Shown: piece after piece, positions 41,963 through 50,254 of the stretch | Layout: every line of letters starts with the position of its first letter | Position numbering within the stretch: the stretch's first letter is position 1 | Source: Afipia sp. | Lineage (GTDB): Bacteria; Pseudomonadota; Alphaproteobacteria; Rhizobiales; Xanthobacteraceae | DNA length: 64,000 nucleotides | Assembly (NCBI GenBank): GCA_024508675.1 | Contig: JANINQ010000021.1 | Location: 434,001-498,000 of the forward strand | Direction: 5' to 3' | Program-made: the position numbers and the translations under genes | The notes under the pieces: generated by a model | What the model was told of the DNA's origin: nothing | Databases searched by the model: none | What the model saw: the letters and a program-made list of their open reading frames with translations, nothing else

Positions 41963-42963
41963 GCCGTCGCCTCGCGCTTCGCCGGTTTGATAATGCTGAG
42001 GATACCTTCAGGGCGCGTCAGCGATACGATCATGATCAATCCGCCGTAGATGACCAGATCAAGACCGGAGCCAGAGCCGCCAAGATACGAGCGCGTCAGT
42101 TCCGCCAACGGAATCAGGATCAGCGCCCCAATCGCCGGTCCCCACAGCGAACCGACGCCGCCAAGCACGGCAGGCAGCGCCATCAGCAGAGAAAAGCGGA
42201 AATGCATCACGCTGTCAGGATCAATGTAGGACACGAAGGCCGCGTAGAATCCGCCGCCCACCGCCGTGAAGAACGCCGAGATCGCCGCCGCCGCCATCTT
42301 GGAATGAAAGATCGTAACGCCGAGGCTTTCCGCCGCCTCCGCGCTGTCTTTCACCGCGCGCCACCAATAGCCCCATTTGGATTCGACAATGGAGAACGTC
42401 ACCAGCCACGTGACCGCGAACAGGCCCAGCGCGAAATAGAAGTATGGCGCCTTGTCGCGCGCGAATTGCAGGGTCCACCACGAATCCGGCGTAAACGGCC
42501 ACTGAATGCCGAGTGCCGCGCCCGCATAATCCCAATTGTGGAACAACAGCAGGCCGATTTCTGCGATCACGATGGTCGCAATCGAGAAATAATGCCCCTT
42601 GAGCCGGAAGCACGGATAGCCCAGCGCCAGCGCGATTAGCGCAGCGATAATCCCGCCGGCCAGAAGGCCGCCCCATGGCGTGATGCCAAACTTCACATAC
42701 AGAAGACTGGTCGCATACGCGCCGATCCCGAAATAAAGCGCGTGCCCCAGCGAGACTTGCCCGCAATAGCCGCCAAGCAGATTCCAGCTTTGCGACAGCG
42801 CCGCGAACAGCAGGGTCAGGATCAGCACGTTCATCATGTAAACGTCTGAGACAAATCGCGGCACCAGCGCGATCAGCGCAAAGACGATGGCTGCGGTGAT
42901 GAGTTGCCGCCGCCGGCTGGCGACGAATGCGGACATCGACGAGGCGGTAATGCCCTGTGTCAT
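41959..42963 (-). CDS. livM: Branched-chain amino acid-type ABC transporter permease LivM
   Basis: A 334-residue polytopic permease with SWNLLGGYCGQVSLGHA in an early helix, the loop RAVKDSAEAAESLGV, and GGVGSLWGPAIGA near the end, all LivM features. The start at 42963 overlaps the livH stop by ATGA; the open frame running up to 43455 is a shadow of livH and was removed. It forms the channel with LivH. Second livHM set in the window, only distantly related to the pair at 2-1779. Confidence 0.92.
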   Translation of the reverse strand: MTQGITASSMSAFVASRRRQLITAAIVFALIALVPRFVSDVYMMNVLILTLLFAALSQSWNLLGGYCGQVSLGHALYFGIGAYATSLLYVKFGITPWGGLLAGGIIAALIALALGYPCFRLKGHYFSIATIVIAEIGLLLFHNWDYAGAALGIQWPFTPDSWWTLQFARDKAPYFYFALGLFAVTWLVTFSIVESKWGYWWRAVKDSAEAAESLGVTIFHSKMAAAAISAFFTAVGGGFYAAFVSYIDPDSVMHFRFSLLMALPAVLGGVGSLWGPAIGALILIPLAELTRSYLGGSGSGLDLVIYGGLIMIVSLTRPEGILSIIKPAKREATA

Positions 42964-43841
42964 CACAGCCTCCCGAACAGGCCGCTCGGCCTGACGAACA
43001 ACACCAACAGATAGAGCGAATAGACGCCGACGGATTTCAGCGACGCCGGAAGGATCAGCGTGGTGAGCGCCTCGACAAGGCCAACAATGACGCCCGCCAC
43101 CAGCGCGCCGAAGATGCTTCCGAACCCACCGAGCGCCACCGTCACATAAGCAATCAGCGCAAAAGTGCCGCCGACCTGTGGATGGATATAATAGAAAATC
43201 GCAAGTACCGCGCCAGCGATGCCGACCAGCGCCGCGCCAAGCCCCCACCCCAATGCGAACACACGATTGCGGTCGATGCCGACCAGCGCGACCGCGCCCT
43301 GATCCTCGCGCGTCGCCTCCAGCGCCTTGCCGAAATCCGTGCGCGTGATCAGCCAGTAAAGCCCGGCAAACACAGCCAGCGAAACGGCCCCGCCGAAAAT
43401 CTGCGGCCATGGCAGAAAGACGCCGCCGAGATTCAGCGTCTTGCCGCCGAGCCATGTGTTGGCGATGTTGCGGTAATCCGGCGTGAAGAAATATTGCGCG
43501 AGGCCCTGGATCAGCAGCGCGAGGCCAAAGGTCGCGAAGATCTGCACCATGCCGGGATTGGCCTTGGCGCGCATCGCATAACGAATAATCCCCGCATAAA
43601 CCGACACGCCCACGACGAACATCAGCGCCACCACCAGCGGTGCAAGAACCACCGGATCGAGCGCGGTCATGAACACCAGCCCGAAGGTCGCGTACATCGC
43701 GAGCATGAGAAACTCGCCATGGGCAAAGTTCACCACGTCCATCAGACCGAAGATCAATGACAGGCCGACCGCGATCAGCGCGTAGATCAGCCCCATCAGG
43801 AGGCCACTTGCGATCACCTGGAGGAAGGCTTGCGTGGTCAC
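42963..43841 (-). CDS. livH: Branched-chain amino acid-type ABC transporter permease LivH
   Basis: A 292-residue permease. N-terminal GLLMGLIYALIAVGLSLIFGLMDVVNFAHGEFLML is the classical LivH start, and the coupling loop (ATREDQGAVALVGIDRNRV) and VALGGFGSIFGALVAG follow. It is the first permease of the second liv operon, following the binding-protein gene after 94 bases that hold a terminator-like hairpin. Confidence 0.93.
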   Translation of the reverse strand: MTTQAFLQVIASGLLMGLIYALIAVGLSLIFGLMDVVNFAHGEFLMLAMYATFGLVFMTALDPVVLAPLVVALMFVVGVSVYAGIIRYAMRAKANPGMVQIFATFGLALLIQGLAQYFFTPDYRNIANTWLGGKTLNLGGVFLPWPQIFGGAVSLAVFAGLYWLITRTDFGKALEATREDQGAVALVGIDRNRVFALGWGLGAALVGIAGAVLAIFYYIHPQVGGTFALIAYVTVALGGFGSIFGALVAGVIVGLVEALTTLILPASLKSVGVYSLYLLVLFVRPSGLFGRL

Positions 43842-43895
43842 GGTGAAATCATTCCGTCAAAAGACATGGCGGCCAACACTGCATAAGTTGCTTCA

Positions 43896-43929
43896 GAAAA
43901 AGGGCGCTGCCAGTGATGACAGCGCCCTT
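43896..43929 (-). terminator. Terminator/attenuator between livK-type gene and livH
   Basis: On the minus strand a stem (AGGGCGCTG pairing with CAGCGCCCT, about 10-base loop) is followed by TTTTT. It lies just after the binding-protein stop and 55 bases before livH. Partial termination here would give more binding protein than permease, as is usual for ABC importers. Confidence 0.75.
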
Positions 43930-43935
43930 GAACAA

Positions 43936-45186
43936 TCAGCCATTCATCGGCCATTTCGGCTCGGCGATGGCCGCCTGCGCCGGATAAACGGTAACGAACT
44001 TGCCGCCGAGATACTGCAGCAGCACCGGATCGGCATCGTCGTTCTGTCCTTCAGCGGTGAACTTGATCCGCTTCCACGGCATGATGGACTTTTCGCCGGG
44101 CGTATCTGTAGCCGCAAGCGCGGCGCGGATTTTTTCACCGTCGGTGGACTTGGCCCGGTCGATCGCGTCGGCAAGGACAAGCACAGCGGTCAACTGGCGC
44201 GACGTGTTATCGTTCAGGTCGCGGTTGGCGCGAGCCTTGAACATATCGTTGACCTTACCGACCGACGGACGCTTGGAGGCGAGATCAAGCGAGAAGCTGG
44301 CGCGCGAAATCATGCCGTTGAGCTTGTCACCCACCGCATCGAACGTCGCCTTGTCGGAGAAGCCCGCCGCCTGCGCCAGGATGTTGTTCGGCTTGTAGCC
44401 GAGTTCATCCATGGTCTTCATCAGGAGAATGGTGTCGGTGGTGTAGCTCGACGGAAGCAGCACGTCCGGATTGGCGCTCTTGATCTGCTGCACTTCCGCG
44501 GTCAGCGACGGCGAAGAAGCACGATACTTGATGTCGGCGACGACCTTGTAGCCGCGATCGGCGGCCAGCTTGCGCTGGACGTTGGACGAGTCGGTACCGA
44601 AAATGGTGTCTTCGAAGAACAGCCCGACACTGTCGATCTTCTTGCCCTTCTTCTTCAGTGCATCCATGAACTCGAACATCGCCAGTGAGAACATCTCGTC
44701 ATGAGCGGCGGGGCGGAAGAAAAACTTCAGGCCACGGCGATGCAGGCTCGGCGATGAGGAGTCGGCTGCAACATAGGGAATGCCGTAACGCTCGCAGGAT
44801 GCACTGACCGTTGCCGAGACGGACGAATGGAATGCGCCGCAGATGGCGACCACCTTGTCCTGCGTGATCAGGCGCTCTGCTTCCGCCCGGCCCTTCTGCG
44901 GATCACCCTGATGATCGGCAAACACCAGCTTGATCTTGGCACCGCCAAGACCCGCAAGCCCGGCATTCTTTGCCGTCGGCAGATCGAGATCATGTGCGTT
45001 GTTGACGATGTCCGCCGCAGTTTCCAGCGCATGGCGCGCGTCCGCGCCGATCTGCGCGGTCGGTCCCGTCAGCGGCCAAATGCAGCCGATCAGGATTTCC
45101 TTGCCTGCCTGCGCGAAAGCGCGCGTTCCGAGAGCTCCGGCAAGCGACATAGCAACACCGGACAACAATACTTCGCGGCGATTCAT
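43936..45186 (-). CDS. Branched-chain amino acid-type ABC transporter substrate-binding protein
   Basis: A 416-residue binding protein. The N-terminus NRREVLLSGVAMSLAGALG with a twin Arg resembles a Tat signal, though it may be Sec-exported; cleavage near AFA. The type I fold is shown by EILIGCIWPLTGPTAQIG, AICGAFHSSVSATVS and FFEDTIFGTDSS. The start at 45186 follows AGGGAGT; the longer open frame to 45369 covers the end of the DUF1445 gene. It heads the livHMGF operon and the DUF1445 gene precedes it by 59 bases, possibly in the same transcript. Confidence 0.9.
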   Translation of the reverse strand: MNRREVLLSGVAMSLAGALGTRAFAQAGKEILIGCIWPLTGPTAQIGADARHALETAADIVNNAHDLDLPTAKNAGLAGLGGAKIKLVFADHQGDPQKGRAEAERLITQDKVVAICGAFHSSVSATVSASCERYGIPYVAADSSSPSLHRRGLKFFFRPAAHDEMFSLAMFEFMDALKKKGKKIDSVGLFFEDTIFGTDSSNVQRKLAADRGYKVVADIKYRASSPSLTAEVQQIKSANPDVLLPSSYTTDTILLMKTMDELGYKPNNILAQAAGFSDKATFDAVGDKLNGMISRASFSLDLASKRPSVGKVNDMFKARANRDLNDNTSRQLTAVLVLADAIDRAKSTDGEKIRAALAATDTPGEKSIMPWKRIKFTAEGQNDDADPVLLQYLGGKFVTVYPAQAAIAEPKWPMNG

Positions 45187-45245
45187 CGACGATACTCCCT
45201 GGTTGAACACAGCCTTATGAGGCGTTGCGGCTGATCTGGTGAAAC

Positions 45246-46070
45246 CTACTGAATTGAAAATTCCGAATTGCGAACATCCGTCACCAGCATGAAGCCCGGC
45301 GCATGCGTGATCGCGAAGGCAGGCCGCGATTGCAGAATGACCGATTGGGGCGTCACTCCGCACGCCCAAAATACCGGCATCTCATCGGGCCGAATGCTCA
45401 CGGCGTCGCCATAGTCCGGCTTCGCGATATCCTCGATTCCGATCATCTCAGGCTTGCCGATATGGACCGGCGCACCGTGCACCGAGGGAAAACGCGTCGT
45501 GATCTGGATCGCGCGGATCGCATCCGCAGGCTTGAACGGACGCATCGAGACCACCATCCGCCCCTCAAATGGTCCCGCCGGCGCACACGCAATGTTCGTG
45601 CGATACATCGGAACATTGCGCTTCTCGTCGATGTGCCGAATTCTCAAACCGTCCGCGATCAGCGCTTCTTCAAACGAGAACGAACAACCGATTACGAAGG
45701 CGACCAGATCGTTCCGCCAGTGCGCCATGATGTCGGTCGGCTCTCCGGTCAGTTCGCCATCACGCCAAACCCTGTAGCGCGGAATATCAGTACGGATATC
45801 GAGATCGATGCCGAGTGCGGGAATGCGCGGGTCACCGACCTCGGACATGCCGATGATCGGGCACGGCTTGGGATTGAGCTGGCAGAAACGATGAAACGAG
45901 GCCGCCAGGCTTTCCGGCAGGATGACGAGGTTGCCCTGAACGTATCCGGGCGCGACCCCCGCCGTGACATCCACCCTGCCGGAACGATAGGCCAGCCGAG
46001 CATCCCGGCCGGGGAGATCAGCGCCATGGCTTTGAACGGAACGTGACACCTGTTCGGCCGCCGAGAGCAT
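45246..46070 (-). CDS. DUF1445 family protein (putative hydro-lyase / D-glutamate cyclase-like)
   Basis: A 274-residue protein with the DUF1445 (YcsI) layout: [54 protein letters not shown] and [11 protein letters not shown] are typical blocks. Family members include a mitochondrial D-glutamate cyclase, but bacterial roles are mostly unknown and often linked to lactam or amide use. Located between the divergent LysR gene and the liv operon, it probably acts on the transported compound. The Cys in FWACGVTPQ is conserved in this block. Confidence 0.85.
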   Translation of the reverse strand: MLSAAEQVSRSVQSHGADLPGRDARLAYRSGRVDVTAGVAPGYVQGNLVILPESLAASFHRFCQLNPKPCPIIGMSEVGDPRIPALGIDLDIRTDIPRYRVWRDGELTGEPTDIMAHWRNDLVAFVIGCSFSFEEALIADGLRIRHIDEKRNVPMYRTNIACAPAGPFEGRMVVSMRPFKPADAIRAIQITTRFPSVHGAPVHIGKPEMIGIEDIAKPDYGDAVSIRPDEMPVFWACGVTPQSVILQSRPAFAITHAPGFMLVTDVRNSEFSIQ

Positions 46071-46074
46071 AAGA

Positions 46075-46147
46075 CCACTCCATTTCTCGTTAAAAAGAGT
46101 GGATCATCGCCCCGCGATAAAGTCTAGTCGCGTTTTCTTATGAGAAA
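46075..46147. promoter_or_regulatory. Divergent promoter region with two LysR-box candidates
   Basis: The 111-base gap between the DUF1445 gene and its divergent LysR gene holds CCACTC-N16-GAGTGG (46075-46102) and TTTCT-TATG-AGAAA (46134-46147). The second fits a LysR T-N11-A site. Both are short and could be chance, but their position is right for an activator site and an autoregulatory site. Confidence 0.4.
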
Positions 46148-46181
46148 CGATAAGCTGGATTAATAGGTGCAGGGCTACGGC

Positions 46182-47138
46182 ATGGTGGATTTCAAATCGA
46201 TCGAGACGTTTCTCTGGGTGGTCACGCTCGGTAGCTTTGGCGGCGCGGCGCGCAAGCTCAACACCACGCAGCCCGCAATCTCGCAGCGCATATCCCAGCT
46301 TGAAGCCGAAGTTGGCGTGAAACTCCTGCAGCGCGACAGCCGCTCGGTGACGCCGACGCCAAGCGGGCGGCAGATGATGCTCTATGCGGAAAAGCTGATC
46401 GGCCTGCGCCGGGAAATGATGGCGGCGGTGATGGACCGTTCAGCGATGCGCGGCGTGGTGCGTCTCGGCGTGTCAGAAACCATCGTACATACGTGGCTGC
46501 CGAAACTGATCGAGCGTGTCGCAAACACATTGCCAAATCTGTCGCTGGAAATCGAAATCGACATTACGCCGAACCTCCGCGCGCGGCTGATGGCACAGGA
46601 AATCGATCTCGCCTTCTGTCTCGGGCCGTGGCCCGCCTCCAACGTACGCAACCGCGTACTCTGCGATTATCCGAACTCGTTCGTTGCCAGTCCGTCGCTG
46701 AAGCTGGGAGAGGGTCCGCTGACGGTGCAGGATCTGGCGAAATTCGCCATCATCACCTTTCCGCGCAAGACGCAGCCTTACGAGATCGTACGCTCGCTTT
46801 TCAACCGGCCTGATCTGCCCTCACCCCGTCTGCATGCGAGCGCGTCACTCGCCACCGTCATCCGCATGGCAACGGATGGCATCGGCATCGCCGTCATTCC
46901 GACCGCCATCGTGGAGCGTGAACTGGCGGAAGGCCAGCTTCAGCTTTTATCGACCGATCTGCATGTGCCTGCACTGACATTCGCAGCGAGCTGGCTCGCC
47001 TCACCAGACACGCTGGCCAATGAGATGATTGCCGACATTGCCGTACAGCTCGCCGAAAACGAGAATCGCAGCCCGGCGACGCCCGCCCTCAATGCCGCGA
47101 TGGCGGCGGCTCGTCCGGTATCTCCAGCGCTTCCGTGA
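46182..47138 (+). CDS. LysR family transcriptional regulator
   Basis: A 318-residue LysR regulator. The winged helix-turn-helix (IETFLWVVTLGSFGGAARKLNTTQPAISQRISQLEAEVG) is at the N-terminus, followed by the effector domain. The start at 46182 (ATG-GTG) has AGGG 7 bases before; a GTG five codons upstream is the alternative. Divergent from the DUF1445-liv unit, it probably responds to the imported compound. The C-terminal tail after about residue 295 is Ala/Pro-rich and overlaps the DUF6894 gene on the other strand by 50 bases. Confidence 0.9.
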   Translation: MVDFKSIETFLWVVTLGSFGGAARKLNTTQPAISQRISQLEAEVGVKLLQRDSRSVTPTPSGRQMMLYAEKLIGLRREMMAAVMDRSAMRGVVRLGVSETIVHTWLPKLIERVANTLPNLSLEIEIDITPNLRARLMAQEIDLAFCLGPWPASNVRNRVLCDYPNSFVASPSLKLGEGPLTVQDLAKFAIITFPRKTQPYEIVRSLFNRPDLPSPRLHASASLATVIRMATDGIGIAVIPTAIVERELAEGQLQLLSTDLHVPALTFAASWLASPDTLANEMIADIAVQLAENENRSPATPALNAAMAAARPVSPALP

Positions 47139-47346
47139 ACGGAAATTCCAGCACGATCTCGCCGGCCGCATCCGTCACTTCCAGCACAGCGGTCAGAAGC
47201 GTCGGGTCCTTGCCCTCATCCTGAAGAATTTGCCGGATCGTCGCGCGCGCCACGCGCCAGGCATGATCGGGATCACGTAATTCCTCACCCTCCGGGTCCG
47301 GAATAAGCGTCGCGCCGATACGAGTATTGAAGAAATAGCGAGGCAT
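47089..47346 (-). CDS. DUF6894 family small protein
   Basis: An 85-residue acidic protein with the MPRYFFNTRIG...DPEGEELRDPDHAWRVAR start characteristic of DUF6894, a family common in Bradyrhizobium-type bacteria. No function is known. Its 3' end overlaps the 3' end of the LysR gene by 50 bases on the opposite strand. No signal peptide or membrane segment. Confidence 0.8.
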   Translation of the reverse strand: MPRYFFNTRIGATLIPDPEGEELRDPDHAWRVARATIRQILQDEGKDPTLLTAVLEVTDAAGEIVLEFPFTEALEIPDEPPPSRH

Positions 47347-47469
47347 GACTGAAATCTAGGGCTGTCATCGCAAACCCACAAGGGCGGCCTGCATTTCTGA
47401 GTGACGTTACCAGTTGATCTGGATGCGCCTTCTGGGGCCTAAGTGAAGAACATCTGACGGAATCATGAC

Positions 47470-48228
47470 GTGCACGCCATCATCACCCAACCGCTGTTCT
47501 ATGCTGTTGCGATCCCGGCGGTAATCCTTCTCGGATTGGCGAAGGGCGGCTTTTCGGGGCTCGGCATCGCATCCACCCCGCTACTGGCACTTTATCTCCC
47601 GCCGCTTGAAGCGGCAGCCCTGATCCTGCCGCTTCTGATCATTCAGGACATGATTTCGATCTATGTCTACCGGCGTGACTGGGACGCGTGGAATCTGAAG
47701 GTCATGCTGCCCGGCGCGGTGGCCGGCATGGCGCTGGGCTGGCTGCTGGCCTCGCATCTGTCGGACGCTCTGGTCCGCATCATCATCGGCCTGATCGGCC
47801 TTGCCTTCGTCGCCAATACGTGGCTGCGCCGAAACAGGGTTGAAGCGCATCCGGCAACGGCCATCAGCGGCGTGTTTTGGGGTGGCGTGTCCGGGTTCAC
47901 ATCCTTCATGACCCAGGGCGGAGGACCGCCGTTTCAGGTCCATGTTCTGCCACAGCGGCTGCCCAAACTGACGCTGGTGGGCACTACCACGATCTTCTTC
48001 GCGGTGGTCAACTTCCTGAAGATCGGTCCCTACTTTGCCCTCGCACAATTCACCGCAAAGAACTTTACGACCTCGCTGCTGTTGCTTCCGATCGCGGTGC
48101 TGGCAAATTTTGCAGGCATCTGGCTGGTTCGCAAAACTCCGACCGGCCTGTTTTACAACATCGCCTATGTGCTGCTGTTCATCATTTCGCTCCTGCTGCT
48201 CTGGCAGGGCGTCGCAGCGGTGATCTAG
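47470..48228 (+). CDS. TauE/SafE family permease (putative sulfite/organosulfonate exporter)
   Basis: A 252-residue inner-membrane protein with about eight hydrophobic segments. Both family repeats are recognisable: GLAKGGFSGLGIASTPLLAL near the N-terminus and GVSGFTSFMTQGGGPP in the middle. Such proteins export small sulfur-containing or organic anions. The start is GTG at 47470. Its stop shares the CTAG palindrome with the stop of the convergent aldo/keto reductase gene, so both frames end within the same four bases. Confidence 0.85.
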   Translation: MHAIITQPLFYAVAIPAVILLGLAKGGFSGLGIASTPLLALYLPPLEAAALILPLLIIQDMISIYVYRRDWDAWNLKVMLPGAVAGMALGWLLASHLSDALVRIIIGLIGLAFVANTWLRRNRVEAHPATAISGVFWGGVSGFTSFMTQGGGPPFQVHVLPQRLPKLTLVGTTTIFFAVVNFLKIGPYFALAQFTAKNFTTSLLLLPIAVLANFAGIWLVRKTPTGLFYNIAYVLLFIISLLLLWQGVAAVI

Positions 48229-49064
48229 ATCATCGGCAGGCTGCGCGGCTCATGGCCGAGCGGAAACGCCTTGTCCAGCGCGGCTATCTCGCTGTCCGTC
48301 AATGTCACGTCGCCCGCACCGGCATTGTCCGCTGCGTGCGTTGCCGATGATGCTTTCGGGATCGCGAACACCGATGGCCTGCGCGTGAGAAAGGCCAGCG
48401 CCACCTGACGCGGCGACGCACCGTGTTGCGCTGCGATTTCCTTCAAGATCTTTCCCCCCGCCGATTGTGGTTCGGGAAAATCATCATGGCCGAATGGCGA
48501 ATACGCCACCACCGCGACACCATGTTTCTCGCACCAGGAAATGACAGAATGCTCGATGGCGCGCTCGTTCAGATGATACAGCACTTGATTGCAAGCGATG
48601 CGCCCCTCTCCCGCAACATCCAGCATGTCCGCAAGATCATTCGCGTCAAAATTGCTCACACCCCACGAGCGGACTTTACCATCGCTCACCAGTTGCTCGA
48701 ACGCGGCGACCGTATCCTCCAGCGGATACGATCCGCGCCAGTGCAGCAGGTAGCAATCGAGACGATCCGTCCTGAGCCGCTTCAGCGAGCGTTCGCAGGC
48801 CTCAATTGTGCCTTTGCGCGACGCATTGCTTGGCAACACCTTTGAAACCAGAAATACGTCGTCGCGTCGCCCTAGTATGGCATCCGCGACAACAAGCTCC
48901 GCGTCGTCATACATTTCGGCGGTGTCGATGTGGCTCATGCCAAGATCGAGACCCTTGCGCAGCGCGGCAACGGCGGATGCACGGTCACCGTGATCGATGT
49001 ACCAGGTGCCTTGCCCGATGACTGACACCTGTTGTCCGGTGTTTCCGAATGGCTTTTTCTGCAT
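48225..49064 (-). CDS. Aldo/keto reductase
   Basis: A 279-residue (beta/alpha)8 NADPH oxidoreductase. The catalytic tetrad can be read as Asp and Tyr in HIDTAEMY, Lys in VSKVLP and His in YLLHW. The nucleotide-binding end (AIPKASSATHAADNA) is present. The substrate is unknown. I use the ATG at 49064 behind GAGGGCAAC; the frame upstream to 49166 only translates the palindromic repeat and is rejected. Confidence 0.9.
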   Translation of the reverse strand: MQKKPFGNTGQQVSVIGQGTWYIDHGDRASAVAALRKGLDLGMSHIDTAEMYDDAELVVADAILGRRDDVFLVSKVLPSNASRKGTIEACERSLKRLRTDRLDCYLLHWRGSYPLEDTVAAFEQLVSDGKVRSWGVSNFDANDLADMLDVAGEGRIACNQVLYHLNERAIEHSVISWCEKHGVAVVAYSPFGHDDFPEPQSAGGKILKEIAAQHGASPRQVALAFLTRRPSVFAIPKASSATHAADNAGAGDVTLTDSEIAALDKAFPLGHEPRSLPMI

Positions 49065-49087
49065 GTTGCCCTCGATATTTCTTTTCG

Positions 49088-49161
49088 TCATTGCGAGCGA
49101 AGCGAAGCAATCCATCTTTGAGAAGAATGGATTGCTTCGTCGCTGACGCTCCTCGCAATGA
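49088..49161. repeat. Intergenic palindromic repeat, family 1 (copy B)
   Basis: A nested palindrome: an outer pair TCATTGCGAG (49088-49097) and CTCGCAATGA (49152-49161), and an inner 12-bp perfect pair CGAAGCAATCCA (49103-49114) and its complement (49128-49139). The inner pair and the tail match 1822-1884. It lies between the aldo/keto reductase start and the AttH-like gene end. This is the full-length member; the copy at 1822 lacks the left outer arm. Confidence 0.8.
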
Positions 49162-49176
49162 TGCAAGGGTGGAATT

Positions 49177-50253
49177 TCAATACCCTGTCATCTCAAGATA
49201 GCCGATACCACTATGGCTGCCCTTGAAGCTGATCGGCCCCTCCCAATACGCAAAGCGTGTCCCCATCCAGCCTCTCGCATTCACCGGAACGCTGTCGATC
49301 TTCAATCCGCGACCCGCGACCGTGATATTCCAGGATGTCGGCACCTTTCGCCCATCAATATCCGTGAACACTGTCGGCGTCATCGCGATGGCGTTCACGG
49401 GCAAAGGTTCGGACCGTCCGCCGCGGTCAATCCAGTTGCCCGCGAAATAGTTCCGGCCGTCCTTCTGCCGCAACCGAAACAGCATGACCTTCTCGCCGGA
49501 TTCCAGATGCAGGGAAAACCAGTCCCATCCGGTCTGGTCGGATGCCAGCGGCTGGCTGCTCCATTCGCGATCCATCCATGCGCGGCCGGTGATGGCGATC
49601 TGTTTTTCGCCCAGCGTGATCGCGCCCGACGCCGTGAAATACGGCTGGCTGTAATAGTAAGACGCCTGCCCGCGCTCCGACTTCTGGCTGTAGCCGCCAT
49701 CACCCTGCAGGACCAGCGAGCGATCTGCCGTGAGGTTCAGGGCATAACTGAAATCATCGCCCGATGCGGAGACCACAAGCGGTGCAACACTCTGCGTCGA
49801 AAAAGCATCCAGCCCACGCATCTCCCATGAATCGATCCATGCCCGAAACGGCACAGCCTCTGCGCCGGCCTGACCGACACCGCCGCGGGCGAACTTCTCG
49901 GCGTATCGATGGGCCGTCGCATTGGTGACGGCAGCATGTCCCATCCAGATCTGCTGATTGGCCCAGCCCTCCTGCTGTGCGCCGGGCGCCATGGCCTGCC
50001 GGAACAGCGTCCATTGCGCGCCCCATTCCTCCCCCGCCGCATCTTTCAGGTTGGCGGTCAGATACCACCACTCAATGCGGTAATCGGGATGCGGGCCGTG
50101 ATCGCGCGGAAAATCCAGCCTGTGGCCCGCGACAACCTCGGCAAAGCCATCGCTGCCGCTGCCGAGCCCTGCAAAACCCTGCGCATGCCCAAGCTTGCTC
50201 GCCAGTGGCGCGATCAGACCGCCACCGACAAAAGCACGGCGGCTGATATGCAT
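49177..50253 (-). CDS. AttH/CrtC-like lipocalin-fold exported protein
   Basis: A 358-residue protein with a twin-Arg signal (ISRRAFVGGGLIAPLASKLG, cleavage near GHAQG). It matches the lipocalin-like AttH/hydroxyneurosporene synthase (CrtC) family, seen in DYRIEWWYLTANL, WTLFRQAM and AWMDREWSSQPL. Both conserved carotenoid hydratase and non-carotenoid members exist. The preceding genes encode an FtsX-like permease and LolD-like ATPase, as in AttEFGH, so lipid- or lipoprotein-related export is the more likely role. The ATG at 50253 is 1 base after the permease stop; an ATG at 50265, inside the permease end, is also possible. Confidence 0.8.
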   Translation of the reverse strand: MHISRRAFVGGGLIAPLASKLGHAQGFAGLGSGSDGFAEVVAGHRLDFPRDHGPHPDYRIEWWYLTANLKDAAGEEWGAQWTLFRQAMAPGAQQEGWANQQIWMGHAAVTNATAHRYAEKFARGGVGQAGAEAVPFRAWIDSWEMRGLDAFSTQSVAPLVVSASGDDFSYALNLTADRSLVLQGDGGYSQKSERGQASYYYSQPYFTASGAITLGEKQIAITGRAWMDREWSSQPLASDQTGWDWFSLHLESGEKVMLFRLRQKDGRNYFAGNWIDRGGRSEPLPVNAIAMTPTVFTDIDGRKVPTSWNITVAGRGLKIDSVPVNARGWMGTRFAYWEGPISFKGSHSGIGYLEMTGY

Positions 50254-50254
50254 G

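Noticed and set aside
42964-43455. N-terminal extension of livM (to 498 codons)
   Set aside because: It overlaps livH in another frame and is Arg-rich. The ATG at 42963 overlapping the livH stop gives a normal LivM.
49065-49166. N-terminal extension of the aldo/keto reductase
   Set aside because: The extra residues are only a translation of the family 1 palindrome. The ATG at 49064 has a good ribosome site and matches family length.
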